Source: Paulinella micropora (taxonomy: Eukaryota > Cercozoa > Imbricatea > Euglyphida). Taken from it: DNA of 26,053 bases. This document shows positions 1-12,076 of this stretch, one piece after another. Made by a program: the position numbers and the translations under genes. Below the pieces are notes generated by a model. The model did not search any database, was not told the origin of the DNA, and was given only the letters and a program-made list of their open reading frames with translations. The stretch spans positions 377,024-403,076 of the forward strand of contig BJOX01000336.1 of the NCBI GenBank assembly GCA_009731375.1. The letters run 5' to 3'. The first letter of the stretch is position 1. The number at the start of each line of letters is the position of its first letter.

Positions 1-13
1 TGGGTGGGACAGA

Positions 14-383
14 GAGATAGATAGATAGATAGATAATGTTACCAGCCACCCGCAAGTCTTGGGAATAATCTGCCACAGCGTCTAACCAAAGATAAACAAC
101 AGCATATTTATGTTCGTGTTTTATTTTAGTTTGTCCAAATCTTTTGTTTGGGTGCTTGACCGATTAAACGTGATTAAACGTCAAGGGATTTATTATAGGG
201 TGGACGGTTGGCAATGGGTGTGTCTGTTTTTAGGATCTTCCCGCGACCAAACGTTTCTACTACTATTACTACTACTACTGCTACTACCTCTACCACTACT
301 ACTACTCCTACTACTACTACTTTCACCATCGCCACCACCACTGCCATTATTTCACAATTCTCTACTACTACTACTACTACTAC

Positions 384-443
<60 letters not shown>

Positions 444-526
444 GAATAATAATAATAATAAGAATAATACTTTTTTTACTTCTGAACATTCTAGTTTCAG
501 CTACGATAGAGTCTATCTATCTATCA

Positions 527-607
<81 letters not shown>

Positions 608-812
608 GCCAATGCAGGCAACTTTGGCGAGCCGGGGTGGTTTGATCGCAACCGAAACCAAAAGATACTATCTATCCATCTACCTATCTACCTACATACC
701 TATCTATCTATCTATCTATCTATCTATCCATCTTTCTACCTTTCTATCTACCTACATATATATATCTATATATCTATATCTATATCTATATGTATGTATA
801 TAGATAGATAGA
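14..812. repeat. Microsatellite block: GATA, CTA, AAT and TATC
   Basis: Simple repeats fill most of this stretch: a short GATA run (14-35), CTA/ACT trinucleotides (about 256-385), an AAT/TAA run with two G interruptions (about 385-468), a clean TATC run (about 511-606) and an interrupted TATC/TACC run (about 668-812). The sequence between them (36-255, 469-510, 607-667) shows no recognisable gene. The open frames across the block only spell Leu/Thr/Asn or Tyr-Leu-Ser-Ile repeats and are not genes. Confidence 0.9.
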
Positions 813-888
813 TACACCTGCTAATCCTGACCGAAAGTAGCCATAGCCCAACCCAGCCTATATTCACATAATATATCATTTATATGTG

Positions 889-889
<1 letters not shown>

Positions 890-921
<32 letters not shown>

Positions 922-1017
922 TTCCCTCCCTCCCTCCCTCCCTCTCTCTCTCTTTCTCTCTCTCTCTCTCACACACACCAAAGAATATAGACAACTTAAG
1001 CATGTATAAGTTTAGAA

Positions 1018-1057
<40 letters not shown>

Positions 1058-1160
1058 GCAGGCAGATACATAGATAGATAGATAGACAGACAGACAGATA
1101 GATAGATAGATGAGATAGATAGATGAGATAGATAAGATAGATAAGATAGATAAGACACAT

Positions 1161-1212
<52 letters not shown>

Positions 1213-1555
1213 CAATAGTGTATGAACCGTCAGTCCAAAGGCTGCCAGGCCACCCAACAGCCATGTTCGTTTGCTGCAGGCTATAGATAAATAGATAGAT
1301 ATCGCATCTGTGCATTATTCACAGCATTAAAGTATCTACATCTATCATGTATCCATCTATCTATCTATCTATCTATCTATATATCTGTCTATCTATCTAT
1401 CTATCTATCTATCTTCCTATCTACCTATCTACCTACATATCTATAAATCGATCTATCTATATATCTATCATGGATGCCTATGTCTCCGGATATGCAGAGC
1501 TGACAGATTAAACAAACACATCTATCTATCTATCTATCTTCTGCCTACCTACCTG

Positions 1556-1587
<32 letters not shown>

Positions 1588-1590
1588 CAG
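890..1590. repeat. TGTC, CCCT, CT and GATA/TATC microsatellites
   Basis: A composite TGTC-CCCT-CT tract (890-972) is followed by a GATA array with GAGATA and GACA variants (1019-1211) and several TATC arrays (1343-1440, 1521-1587). The spacers at 1212-1342 and 1441-1520 are unique-looking but have no ORF or motif I recognise. Confidence 0.88.
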
Positions 1591-1722
1591 TCTCGAAACT
1601 CCATCTGCTTACTGGGTCCCCTGTAATGGAGGTGGGAGCTCGTTCTGCAAGGGGCGCTCATGGAACGAGCCCTGGCCCCGCCCGGTTCTGGGGAGGTTTG
1701 AGCTCTCGCTGAGACATGCTGT
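1591..1722. other. Unique island upstream of the dispersed repeat
   Basis: This is GC-richer sequence inside the TATC arrays, continuous with the dispersed repeat that starts at 1723. I found no convincing coding frame, tRNA A/B box pair or other RNA gene signature in it. It could be the 5' part of the same dispersed element, because the second copy (24982-25107) diverges at this boundary and then runs into a gap. Confidence 0.4.
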
Positions 1723-1845
1723 CTGTATTAGTCCCTTCCGTGCAAACATCACGGCTTAGCTGGGCATCGGGTTAATACTTTGCCCACAGACTTCCTTGGT
1801 TGACGAAATCAGAAGCTCCTTTTTTCTGACAGTCGATATCTCATC
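1723..1845 (+). repeat. Dispersed repeat, copy 1 (inverted partner at 24982-25107)
   Basis: About 121 bp match the reverse complement of 24982-25107 with only two substitutions and a 3 bp indel seen by eye. Both copies run directly into a TATC (or GATA on the other strand) array at the same end, beginning at the shared GATATCTCATC. The family is unknown. The simple-repeat tail suggests a SINE- or LINE-like 3' end or a repeat that seeds microsatellites, but no reverse transcriptase or Pol III promoter is visible. Confidence 0.75.
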
Positions 1846-1935
1846 TATCTATTTATCTATCTATCTATCTATCTATCTACCTATGCATCTATGCATCTAT
1901 GTATCTATTTATCTATGTTTCTATCTATATATCTA
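1846..1935. repeat. TATC microsatellite
   Basis: An interrupted TATC array with TATG and TATT variants follows the dispersed repeat directly. The sequence from 1936 to about 2140 is AT-rich and shows no gene. Confidence 0.85.
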
Positions 1936-2140
1936 TCCCATCCTGGCCGAAGCCACCTAACCGATACACGTGCACATGCACTCTCGAGTTCTTACGATTC
2001 ATCGGATGATTGAGCTCGTACGCGTTTCCTTCTGTGTTTTATTTTTCATTTTGTTTTCCAGTTGAACGTTTTATTGATATAATGATATTCAAGGAGCAAA
2101 AGAGAATCAAAACTCAGTCTTTTTTTTTAAGTTGAGAATG

Positions 2141-2180
2141 CCCCCCCCCCCCCCCCAAAAAAAAAAAAAGNNNNNNNNNN
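2141..2180. other. Poly-C/poly-A run and 10-N assembly gap
   Basis: Sixteen C residues (2141-2156) run into thirteen A residues (2157-2169) and a G, and then a 10-base N gap (2171-2180). The gap length is a placeholder. The homopolymers probably broke the assembly. Confidence 0.95.
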
Positions 2181-2382
2181 CGTATTCAACACCTTCCAAA
2201 CGAAAGGGAAGGGCTTCATCACCCTGGAAAGCCTTAGCACGCGGTGAAAAATGCATGAGTAGGTAAGTAACTTTGACTGCCTCCGACCCTGACGGATTCA
2301 CTCTACGACCAACGTCTACGATAGCCAACGCATCCAGAAACAGATCCAGAAAACGTGCGACGGCCCTACCGAAAAACCTTTC
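2181..2382 (-). CDS. Possible partial exon of an unrecognised protein, cut by a gap
   Basis: On the minus strand the frame is open from just after a TGA (2383-2385) to the gap edge, about 67 codons. Its composition is protein-like: FLDLFLDALAIVDVGRRV lies near the start and GVEY lies at the gap. It has no ATG at the start, so it would be an internal exon or a fragment. I do not recognise the family. The plus strand also has a 60-codon frame (2273-2455), and a good donor-like AG/GTAAGT occurs on the plus strand near 2262, so strand and reality are both uncertain. The GC content is higher than in the neighbouring sequence, which is the main reason to suspect coding. Confidence 0.25.
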
Positions 2383-2551
2383 TCAAATTGGTCAGCTTTT
2401 CGGCGCAGCGTTTCACAATTGTCGCGAAAGATGCGTGGAAAAGGTATCCGCGTAACGTTCTGCACTAGCAGTTTTGTGATTTGTAATGTATGGACTTGGA
2501 AATTACTGCAGGAACTTTTTATTTCTTCCAAAAAAGGTTATCTCTAAACTT

Positions 2552-2732
2552 GGGGGGGGGGGGGGGGGGGGGGTGNNNNNNNNNNNNNNNNNNNNNNNNN
2601 NNNNNNNNNNNNNNNNNNNNNNNNNNNNNNNNNNNNNNNNNNNNNNNNNNNNNNNNNNNNNNNNNNNNNNNNNNNNNNNNNNNNNNNNNNNNNNNNNNNN
2701 NNNNNNNNNNNNGGGGGGGGGGGGGGGGGGGG
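2552..2732. other. 137-N gap flanked by poly-G on both sides
   Basis: Twenty-two G residues (2552-2573) precede the N block (2576-2712) and twenty G residues (2713-2732) follow it. The true sequence is probably a longer G tract. Such tracts stall polymerases and can form G-quadruplexes, which would explain the gap. Confidence 0.9.
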
Positions 2733-2861
2733 CGGGGTTCTTCTGCCTCAATTTTTGTTTCATGGCAATTCACACCTTGCGCTACTTTCTTTCCACCACA
2801 AACTTTTGTATTTTCTTTCCCACACAAAAAATACTTTTTGATTTCACGTGCACTACGCACT

Positions 2862-3310
<449 letters not shown>

Positions 3311-3324
<14 letters not shown>

Positions 3325-4571
3325 CTGTTTGTGTGTGTGTGTGTGTGTGTATGAATGTATGTATGTATGTATTTATGTATGTATGTATGTATGTATGTAC
3401 ATGTATGTATGTATGTATTTATGTACATATGTATGTATGTATGTATGTATTTATGTATTTATGTATATATGTATGTATGTATGTATTATGTATGTATGTA
3501 TATATGTATGTATGCATGTATGTACATGTGTGTATGTGTGTATGTATGTATGTATGTATGTATGTATGTATGTATGTATATATGTATGTATGTATAAATG
3601 TATGTATGTATGTATGTATGCATGCATGCATGCATGCAGGCGTGCATGCAAGTACTCATGCATGCATGCATGTATGTATGTATGTATGTATGTATGTATG
3701 TATGTATGTATGTATGCATGTATGCATGCATACATACATGCGTGCATGCATGCATGCATGCATGCATGCATGTATGTTATGTATGTGTGTATGTATGTAT
3801 GTATGTATGTATGTATGTATGTATGTATATATGTATGTATATATGTATGTATATGTATGTATGCATGCATGCATGCATGCATGCATGTATGTATGTATGT
3901 ATGTATGTATGTATGTATGTATGTATGCTTGCATGCATGCAATGATGTATGTATGTATGTATGTATGTATGTATGTATGTATGTATGTGTGTGTGTATGT
4001 GTGTATGTGTGCGTGTGTTTTTGTGTCTGTGTGTGTATATGTATGTATGTATGTATGTATGTATATATATGTACGTATGCATGTATGTATGCATGTATGT
4101 ATGTATGAATGTATGTAGGTGTGTAGGTATGTAGGTATGTAGGTATGTAGGTATGTAGGTATGTAGGTATGTATGTATGTATGTATGCATGTATGTATGC
4201 ATGTATGTATGTATGTATGTATGTATGTATGTATGTATGTATGCATGTATGACTGCATACATGCATGCTTGTATGCATGTATGTATGTATGTATGTATGT
4301 ATGTATGTATGTATGTATGTATGTGTGTATGTATGTATGTATGTATGTATGCATGCATGCATGCATGCATGTATGTATGTATGTATGTATGTATGTATGT
4401 ATGTATGTATGCATGTATGTATGTATGTATGTATGTATGTATGTATGTATGTATGTATGCGTTTATGTATGCATGTGTATGCATGTGTATGTATGTATGT
4501 GTATGTATGTATGTGTATGTATGTGTGTGTGTATGTGTGTATGTGGGCGTGTGTTTTTGTGTCTGTGTGTG

Positions 4572-4603
<32 letters not shown>

Positions 4604-5377
4604 TGTATGTATGTATGTATATGTACGTATGCATGTATGTATGTATGTATGTATGTATGTAGGTATGTAGGTATGTAGGTATGTAGGTATGTAGGTATGT
4701 AGGTATGTAGGTATGTAGGTATGTAGGTATGTAGGTATGTAGGTATGTAGGTATGTAGGTATGTATGTATGTATGTATGTATGTATGTATGTATGTATGT
4801 ATGTATGCATGTATGTATGCATACATGCATGCTTGTATGCATGTATGTATGTATGTATGTATGTATGTATGTATGTGTGTATGTATGTATGTATGTATGC
4901 ATGCATGCATGCATGCATGCATGTATGTATGATGTATGTATGTATGTATGTATGTATGTATCTGTATGTATGTGTGTATGTATGTATGTGTATGTATGTA
5001 TGTGTATGTATGTGTGTATGTATGTATGTATGTATGTATGCATGCATGCATCATGCATGCATATATGTATGTTATGTATGTTATGTATGTTATGTATGTT
5101 ATGTATGTATGTTATGTATGTATGTATGTATGTATGTATATATGTATGTATGTATGTATATATGTATGTATATATGTATGTATGTATGCATGTATGTATG
5201 TATGTATGCATGCATGTATGTATGTATGTATGTATGTATGTATGTATGTATGTATTTATGTATGTATCTATGTATATATGTATGCATGTATGCTTGCATG
5301 CATGCAATGATGTATGTATGTATGTATGTATGTATGTGTGTGTATGTGTGTATGTGTGTGTGTGTTTTGTGTGTATA

Positions 5378-5408
<31 letters not shown>

Positions 5409-5991
5409 ATGTATGTATGTACATGTATGTATATATATGTACGTATGTATGTATGTATGTATGTATGTATCGTATGTATGTATGTATGTATGTATGTAGG
5501 TATGTAGGTATGTAGGTAGGTATGTATGTATGTATGTATGTATGGATGGATGGATGGATGGATGGATGGATGGATGGATGGATGGATGCATGTATGTTTG
5601 TATGTATGCATGTATGTATGCATGCATGTATGTATGTATGTATGTATGTATGTATGTATGTATGTATGTATGTGTATGCATGCATGTATGCATACATGCA
5701 TACATGTATGTATGTATGTATGTATGTATGTATGTATGTATGTATATGTATGTATGTAAGTATATACGTATGTAGGTATGCATACATGTATGTATGTTAT
5801 GTATGTATGTATGTATGTATGTATGTATGTATGTATGTATGTATGTATATATGTATGTATGTACGTATGTATGTATGTATGCGTGTATGTATGTGTGTAT
5901 GTATGTATGTGTATGCATGTATGTGTATGTATGTGTGTATGTATGTGTGTGTATGTGTGTATGTGGGCGTGTGTTTTTGTGTCTGTGTGTG

Positions 5992-6023
<32 letters not shown>

Positions 6024-6857
6024 TGTATATATATGTACGTATGCATGTATGTATGTATGTATGTATGTATGTATGTATGAATGTATGTAGGTGTGTAGGT
6101 ATGTAGGTATGTAGGTATGTAGGTATGTAGGTATGTAGGTATGTAGGTATGTAGGTATGTAGGTATTTATGTATGTATGTATGTATGTATGTATGTATGT
6201 ATGCATGTATGTATGCATGTATGTATGTATGTATGTATGTATGTATGCATGTATGCATGACTGTATACATGCATGCTTGTATGCATGTATGTATGTATGT
6301 ATGTATGTATGTATGTATGTATGTATGTGTGTATGTATGTATGTATGTATGCATGCATGCATGCATGTATGTATGTATGTATGTATGTATGTATGTATGC
6401 ATGTATGTATGTATGTATGTATGTATGTATGTATGCATGCATGTTTGTATGTATGCGTGTATGTATGTGTGTATGTATGTATGTGTATGTATGTGTGTGT
6501 ATGTATGTGTGTATGTATGTATGTATGTATGTATGTATGCATGCATGCATGCATCATGCATGCATATATGTATGTTATGTATGTTATGTATGTTATGTAT
6601 GTATGTTATGTATGTATGTATGTATGTATGTATGTATATATGTATGTATATATGTATGTATATATGTATGTATGTATGCATGCATGTATGTATGTATGCA
6701 TGTATGTATGCATGTATGTATGTATGTATGTATGTATGTATGTATGTATCTATGTATATATGTATGCATGTATGCTTGCATGCATGCAATGATGTATGTA
6801 TGTATGTATGTATGTATGTGTGTGTATGTGTGTATTTGTGTGTGTGTTTTGTGTGTA

Positions 6858-6890
<33 letters not shown>

Positions 6891-7604
6891 ATGTATGTAT
6901 GTATGTACATGTATGTATATATATGTACGTATGTATGTATGTATGTATGTATGTAACGTATGTATGTATGTATGTATGTATGTATGTAGGTATGTAGGTA
7001 TGTAGGTATGTAGGTATGTATGTATGGATGTATGGATGGATGGATGGATGGATGGATGGATGGATGCATGTATGTTTGTATGTATGCATGTATGTATGCA
7101 TGCATGTATGTATGTATGTATGTATGTATGTATGTATGTATGTGTATGCATGCATGTATGCATACATGCATACATGTATGTATGTATGTATGTATGTATG
7201 TATGTATGTATGTATGTATATGTATGTATGTAAGTATGTACGTATGTAGGTATGCATACATGTATGTATGTTATGTATGTATGTATGTATGTATGTATGT
7301 ATGTATGTATGTATGTATGTATGTATGTATGTATGTATTGATGGATGGATAGATGGATGGATGGATGGATGGATGGATGCATGTATGTTTGTATGTATGC
7401 ATGTATGTATGCATGCATGTATGTATGTATGTATGTATGTATGTATGTATGTATGTATGTATGTGTATGCATACATGCATACATGTATGTATGTATGTAT
7501 GTATGTATGTATATGTATGTATGTAAGTATGCATACATGTATGTATGTTATGTATGTATGTATGTATGTATGTATGTGTGTATGTATATATGTATGTATG
7601 TATG

Positions 7605-7638
<34 letters not shown>

Positions 7639-8027
7639 TGAGATCTTGCATGTATGTATGTATGTATGTATGTATGTATGTATGTATGTATGTATGTATG
7701 TGTGTATGTATGTGTATGTATGTATGTATGTATGTATGTATGTATGTGTATGTATGTATGTATGTATGTATGTATGTATGATGTATGTATGTATGTATGT
7801 ATGTATGTATGTATGCATGCATGCCTGCATGCTTCATGCATGCATGTATGTATGTATGTATGTATATATGTTATTCATGTATTCTATGTATGTATGTTCT
7901 GTATATATGTATGTATGTATGTATGTATGCATACAATGATGTGTATGTATGTATGTATGTATGTATGTGTGCATGTATGTGTGTGTGTATGTATGTATGT
8001 ATGTATGTATGTATGTATATATGTATG

Positions 8028-8061
<34 letters not shown>

Positions 8062-8089
8062 TGTATGTAGGTATGTATGTGTATGTATG

Positions 8090-8123
<34 letters not shown>

Positions 8124-8926
8124 CGTATGTATGTATTCATGTATGTATGTGTTGGTATGTATGTATGTATGTATGCATGTATGTATGTATGTATGTATGT
8201 ATGTATGTATGTATGCATGTATGTAGGTATGTAGGTATGTAGGTATGTAGGTATGTATGTATGTATGTATGTATGTATGTATGTATGTATGTATGCATGT
8301 ATGTATGTATGCATGTATGTATGTATGTATGTATTTATGCATGCAATGATGTGTGTATGTATGTATGTATGTATATATGTATATATGTATGTATGTAGGT
8401 ATGTATGTATGTATGTATGTGTGTGTGTGTGTGTGTTTGTGTGTGTATGTATATATGTATATATGTATGTATGTATGTATGTAGTATGTATGTATTTATG
8501 TATGTATGTATCTATTTATGTATTTATGTATTTATGTATTTATGTATGTATGTATGTATGTGTATGTATGTATGTATGTATGTATGTATGTATGTATGTA
8601 TGCATGTATGTATGTATGTATGTATGTGTGTATGTATGTATGTATGTATGTATGTATGTGTTGGTATGTATGTATGTATGTATGTATGTATGTATGTATG
8701 TATGCATGTATGTAGGTATGTAGGTATGTAGGTATGTAGGTATGTAGGTATGTATGTATGTATGTATGTATGTATGTATGTATGTATGTATGTATGTATG
8801 TATGTATGTATGCATGCATGCATGCATCATGCATGTATGTATATATCTTTGTATGTATGTATGTATGTATGTATGTATGTATGTATGTATGTTATGTATG
8901 TATGTGTGTATGTATGTGTGTATGTG

Positions 8927-8961
<35 letters not shown>

Positions 8962-9212
8962 ATGTTTGTATGTATATATGTATGTACATATGTATGTGTG
9001 TATGTATGTATATATGTACGTATGTATGTATTTATGTATGTATGTATGTATGTATGTATTTATGTATTTATGTATTTATGTATTTATGTATTTATGTATG
9101 TGTATGTATGTATTTGCATGTATGTATGTATGTATGTATGTATTTATGCATGTATGTATGTATGTATGTATGCATGTATGTATGCATGTATGTATGTATG
9201 TATGTATATATG

Positions 9213-9246
<34 letters not shown>

Positions 9247-9383
9247 TGTACGTATGTAGGTAGGTATGTATGTATGTATGTATGCATGTATGCATGCATG
9301 TATGTATGCATGTATGTATGTATGTATGTATGCATGTATGTGTATGTATGTATGTATGCATGTATGTATGTATGTATATATAC
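3311..9383 (+). repeat. ATGT tetranucleotide array of about 6 kb with higher-order structure
   Basis: About 6 kb of ATGT units carries interspersed variants (GCAT, TGTG, AGGT, GGAT, TTAT) that recur in the same order. A marker with GTTTTTGTGTCTG is seen near 4015, 4553 and 5973, and a related GTGTGTTTTGTGTG marker near 5361 and 6841. A block of TATGTTATG variants appears near 5065 and again near 6568, and GGAT runs at 5543, 7026 and 7340. Nested periods near 1.5 kb, 0.3 kb and 0.5 kb result. Because neither ATGT nor its complement creates a stop in any frame, several-hundred-codon ORFs occur on both strands; none is a real gene. Confidence 0.95.
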
Positions 9384-9530
9384 ATACTACGTGGCATCCA
9401 TACATACCGTGGCATACATACATACTAGTACATACATACATACCTACATACCTACATACCTACATACCTACATACCTACATACATACATACATACATACA
9501 TGCATCATGCGGCATACATACATACCGACT
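9384..9530 (-). repeat. ACAT array, inverted continuation of the ATGT array
   Basis: After a TATATATACATA centre the array continues as its reverse complement. ACAT and ACCT units mirror the AGGT units at 8710-8750. Three copies of a GTGGCAT-like word (GTGGCATCC, GTGGCATAC, GCGGCATAC) are embedded at about 9391, 9408 and 9510. Confidence 0.9.
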
Positions 9531-9623
9531 CGTGAGCAGAGCAGTGCATACAACGGAAGCTCAGAGACCGGGACAAGTTGAAATTGATTCCTCAAGCATT
9601 CACAAGTACTTTCACATGCTTCG

Positions 9624-9923
9624 ATGGTTTCTACACCCGGAAAGCTCCGTCCGTTACAATACGCGAGATTAATAGATATGTTGGTAGGTCTGGCGGAGGA
9701 CGACGAACCAGACACGGCCGCATATGAAAAAACAAGAATGGACGATACATCGGAAGAAGAGTTGGGCTTGGAGGACGACAGAGCACCCCTCAAGCATCAC
9801 AAGAGAATGTCAGAAGAGGAGTTTAAGGCGGCGATAGACGAGAAATTGGAAGGAGGAGCAGGTACGGAGAAAGAGAAAGAGGTTTTGAAGGCGAGACTGA
9901 AGGCGAACAAAATGATTTTTTGA
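9624..9923 (+). CDS. Small acidic hypothetical protein (99 aa)
   Basis: The frame opens at about 9588 and has its first ATG at 9624, ending in TGA. The product is highly charged: an acidic centre (EDDEPD, SEEELGLEDD) is followed by a Lys/Glu-rich C-terminus that could form a helix (MSEEEFKAAIDEKLEG, EKEKEVLKARLKANK). No signal peptide, membrane segment or known domain is visible. AT-rich, UTR-like sequence follows the stop. It begins about 60 bp after the end of the ACAT array and could be the last exon of a gene, or a gag-like fragment. I do not recognise it. Confidence 0.4.
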   Translation: MVSTPGKLRPLQYARLIDMLVGLAEDDEPDTAAYEKTRMDDTSEEELGLEDDRAPLKHHKRMSEEEFKAAIDEKLEGGAGTEKEKEVLKARLKANKMIF

Positions 9924-10783
9924 CCCCCCTTAAGCGAAAAAACAAAACAACAACAAAATGCTCTGAATAAGAACCTGATAAATAGTATATATTAACCGCA
10001 TTGAAAGCGGTGCATGTAAGATGATCCAATATTCACTATTACGGGTTCTAAATATTAATAGTTGGGATAAATAGTCAACGAATTTTTTCCATCACTTTCC
10101 TTTTCATCAGTGTTTTCTACTTAGTTCCCACTCATCCCCTGCTACGAGTAGCGAGGTTTTCTCAGTCAAGATAGTAATAAATCAAGAGTGATCATGTGGA
10201 GACCAGTTGGCTCGGAAAGTCATGAAAGTTGAACTGAGATTCAGTTCCCGGTGCCCCAGCTGCTCCAGGCTCGGTGACAACTGGCTGCAAATCATATCAG
10301 ACTGAGCACTTTCAACTATGCTGAAGTCACGACTGAGTCAGGAAAAGTGGCACGACGGAGTCCCCAGCTGACTTTTTGATTCTGGTTTTTCTCAGACTGC
10401 ACTGTCAGTGAGCCGCTGGCCATCACTTGAAATTTTCTGATAGTAAACTGCTACTGGCATATTAATAACGCTTGAGTGACCAACCGGCTCGAAATCTTCT
10501 CGTTAGTTCGCACTGAGAATCAAGTTCAAGTGTGATTATTGTTTCGGCGCGGCAAGGGACAAACTGTGGCAGTCTGCTGCCAGTGTCATGCAAATGTACT
10601 GAATAAACTGCCAGTGGAATCATCATTGACCGATGATCCAGAGTCTTTTCAACTTGTGACTTAGCTGGTATTATTATAATAAATTTCCCTGACCTCTGAA
10701 ATATTTTGAGGCTGACAGCCGTGTGTATTCAAGTGAATGCCGGTTGGTTATTTCCTCGCACGGGATTAGTCAAGACTTACACT
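9924..10783. other. Non-coding unique sequence
   Basis: About 860 bp of AT-rich, low-repeat sequence with stops in all frames. Two loosely similar stretches (about 10186-10250 and 10470-10530, both with a GACCA-GGCTCG-AA pattern) hint at an old degenerate duplication. No gene, RNA or element is recognised. Confidence 0.6.
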
Positions 10784-11051
10784 GCAATTTTTCACGATGA
10801 TACTCAATGACTCATGTATTAATAACTTGAAATTTTATAGGATTGGAATTTCGAGTGGCATAGTGTTTCCATTGAAGCGGCAATTTTTTACGATGATACT
10901 CACGTACAATTTTATATATGAGGTTCAACCGGGATTTCGAGTGGCAATGTAACGGACTAGAATTTGGGTCGCTTTTGGCATTGGAGGTAACGGACGAGTA
11001 TTTCGGGTCAGTTTTGATATCGGAGGTAACGGGCGAGTGTTTCTGAGTCAT
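10784..11051. repeat. Degenerate tandem repeats before the TATC array
   Basis: Two imperfect copies of a roughly 70-77 bp unit lie at 10784-10860 and 10880-10946 (start-to-start 96 bp), sharing GCAATTTTT, ACGATGATACTC and a TTTCGAGTGGCA end. They are followed by three units of 38-39 bp starting GTAACGG at 10949, 10987 and 11026, the last one incomplete. The reverse strand is open across them (about 79 codons), but the peptide is only the translated repeat. Confidence 0.65.
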
Positions 11052-11084
11052 CTATTTATCTATCTATCTATCTACTATCTATCC

Positions 11085-11118
<34 letters not shown>

Positions 11119-11126
11119 TTATCTAT

Positions 11127-11166
<40 letters not shown>

Positions 11167-11221
11167 TGATCTATCTATCTATCTATCTATCTATTTCCTT
11201 CCTCTCTCTCTCTCTCTCTCT
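11048..11221. repeat. TATC array ending in a CT run
   Basis: An interrupted TATC array (11048-11196) passes into CCTTCC and a CT run (11200-11221). The CT run touches the left end of the LTR retrotransposon and appears to be its target. Confidence 0.9.
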
Positions 11222-11324
11222 TGTCGGCCGGCCCGCACAGTACATAGTGCCATTGAGTGTCGTCCGGCTTGTCGTTACTTGACTCTTAGACGACTAAAGT
11301 GTCAGAGTAGCTGTGCCGGTTACA
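11222..11324 (+). repeat. 5' LTR (103 bp)
   Basis: It starts TGTCGGCCGGCCCGCAC and ends CCGGTTACA, the canonical TG...CA termini. It aligns with 15721-15850 almost throughout, apart from an indel of about 27 bp. A possible primer-binding site beginning TGGAGTCACT lies at 11327, two bases inside the LTR end; the matching tRNA is not identified. Confidence 0.8.
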
Positions 11325-11717
11325 TCTGGAGTCACTAACAAAAGTTGAACGGGGTTTGCTTTTGCTTTTCGCGAACTTCACAAAAAGCCAAAGTTTTCAG
11401 GTTTTTCTCGCTTTGATTTTTTTGGGGATTTTGACACCTTGAAAATCCGAACAGAAAAAGGTGTTGACCTTTTTAAAGTTTTGTTTCAGTCAGTGGGACT
11501 TTCCCTTAGGGGCAGAGGGATAGAAACAGATTGTGTGTGAGGATTAGGAGTACACACGTCTGGTGTTGACTTGAACAAGGTAGCAAGAGGACACAAGCAT
11601 AACACATAAGCTGTTGGGGAGCAGTGTTGTGTGTGTGTGTTGTGTGCCTTCTGTTTTTCATCTACTCTCTCTGTTTTTCTCTCAATCTTATATGTTATCA
11701 TTGCAAGGAAAAGGGGG

Positions 11718-12076
11718 ATGATAGGAAGTCCGTATGCTACACCGTTGGGGGGTAGTTGGAGGCTTGAGGATGCATCTGTCGGTCGGTACGCGAAGGATGG
11801 GAATGACATCAGCTGTGGGAGCAAGCTCTTTGGCGTTAGGAGGAGCTAATCCTATGCTGGTGGGAGCATCTACTCGTCTCATGGAGGATCTACAGACGAT
11901 TTGGCAAGCTCGTCTGACTGGGGACAGTTGGGCTGATCAGCTTCCTTCGAGCAAGGCAGCTCAGACTGTCAACACAGTCGTCACTGCCTTGGCTGGACAA
12001 GGAGTTAATCGCGATGTGTGGTCTACAGCTGTCGTGGGACAGACTACAGTGGCTAATGTCTTGTTGGCAGCTGAAA
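11718..12076 (+). pseudogene. Retrotransposon gag-like N-terminal part, frameshifted
   Basis: A start at 11718 (MIGSPYATPLGG) gives a plausible protein to about 11795. The reading then moves to another frame (MTSAVGASSLALGG, then ARLTGDSWADQLPSSKAAQ) until about 12076, where it shifts again into the frame of the next entry. The product is alanine- and small-residue-rich with no motif I can name. Its position directly after the LTR and leader argues for gag. Indels, real or from sequencing, account for the frame changes. Confidence 0.5.

Noticed and set aside
110-811. 233-codon ORF with a Leu-rich stretch resembling a membrane segment
   Set aside because: The Leu, Ile and Tyr-Leu-Ser-Ile runs are translated CTA, AAT and TATC repeats.
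3451-5787. 778-codon minus-strand ORF (HTYI repeats) and similar MYVC ORFs
   Set aside because: They are direct translations of a stop-free tetranucleotide array, with no non-repeat domain.
3311-9383. CRISPR-like or spaced-repeat array
   Set aside because: No constant repeat with unique spacers exists; both 'repeat' and 'spacer' are ATGT variants, and the context is eukaryotic.
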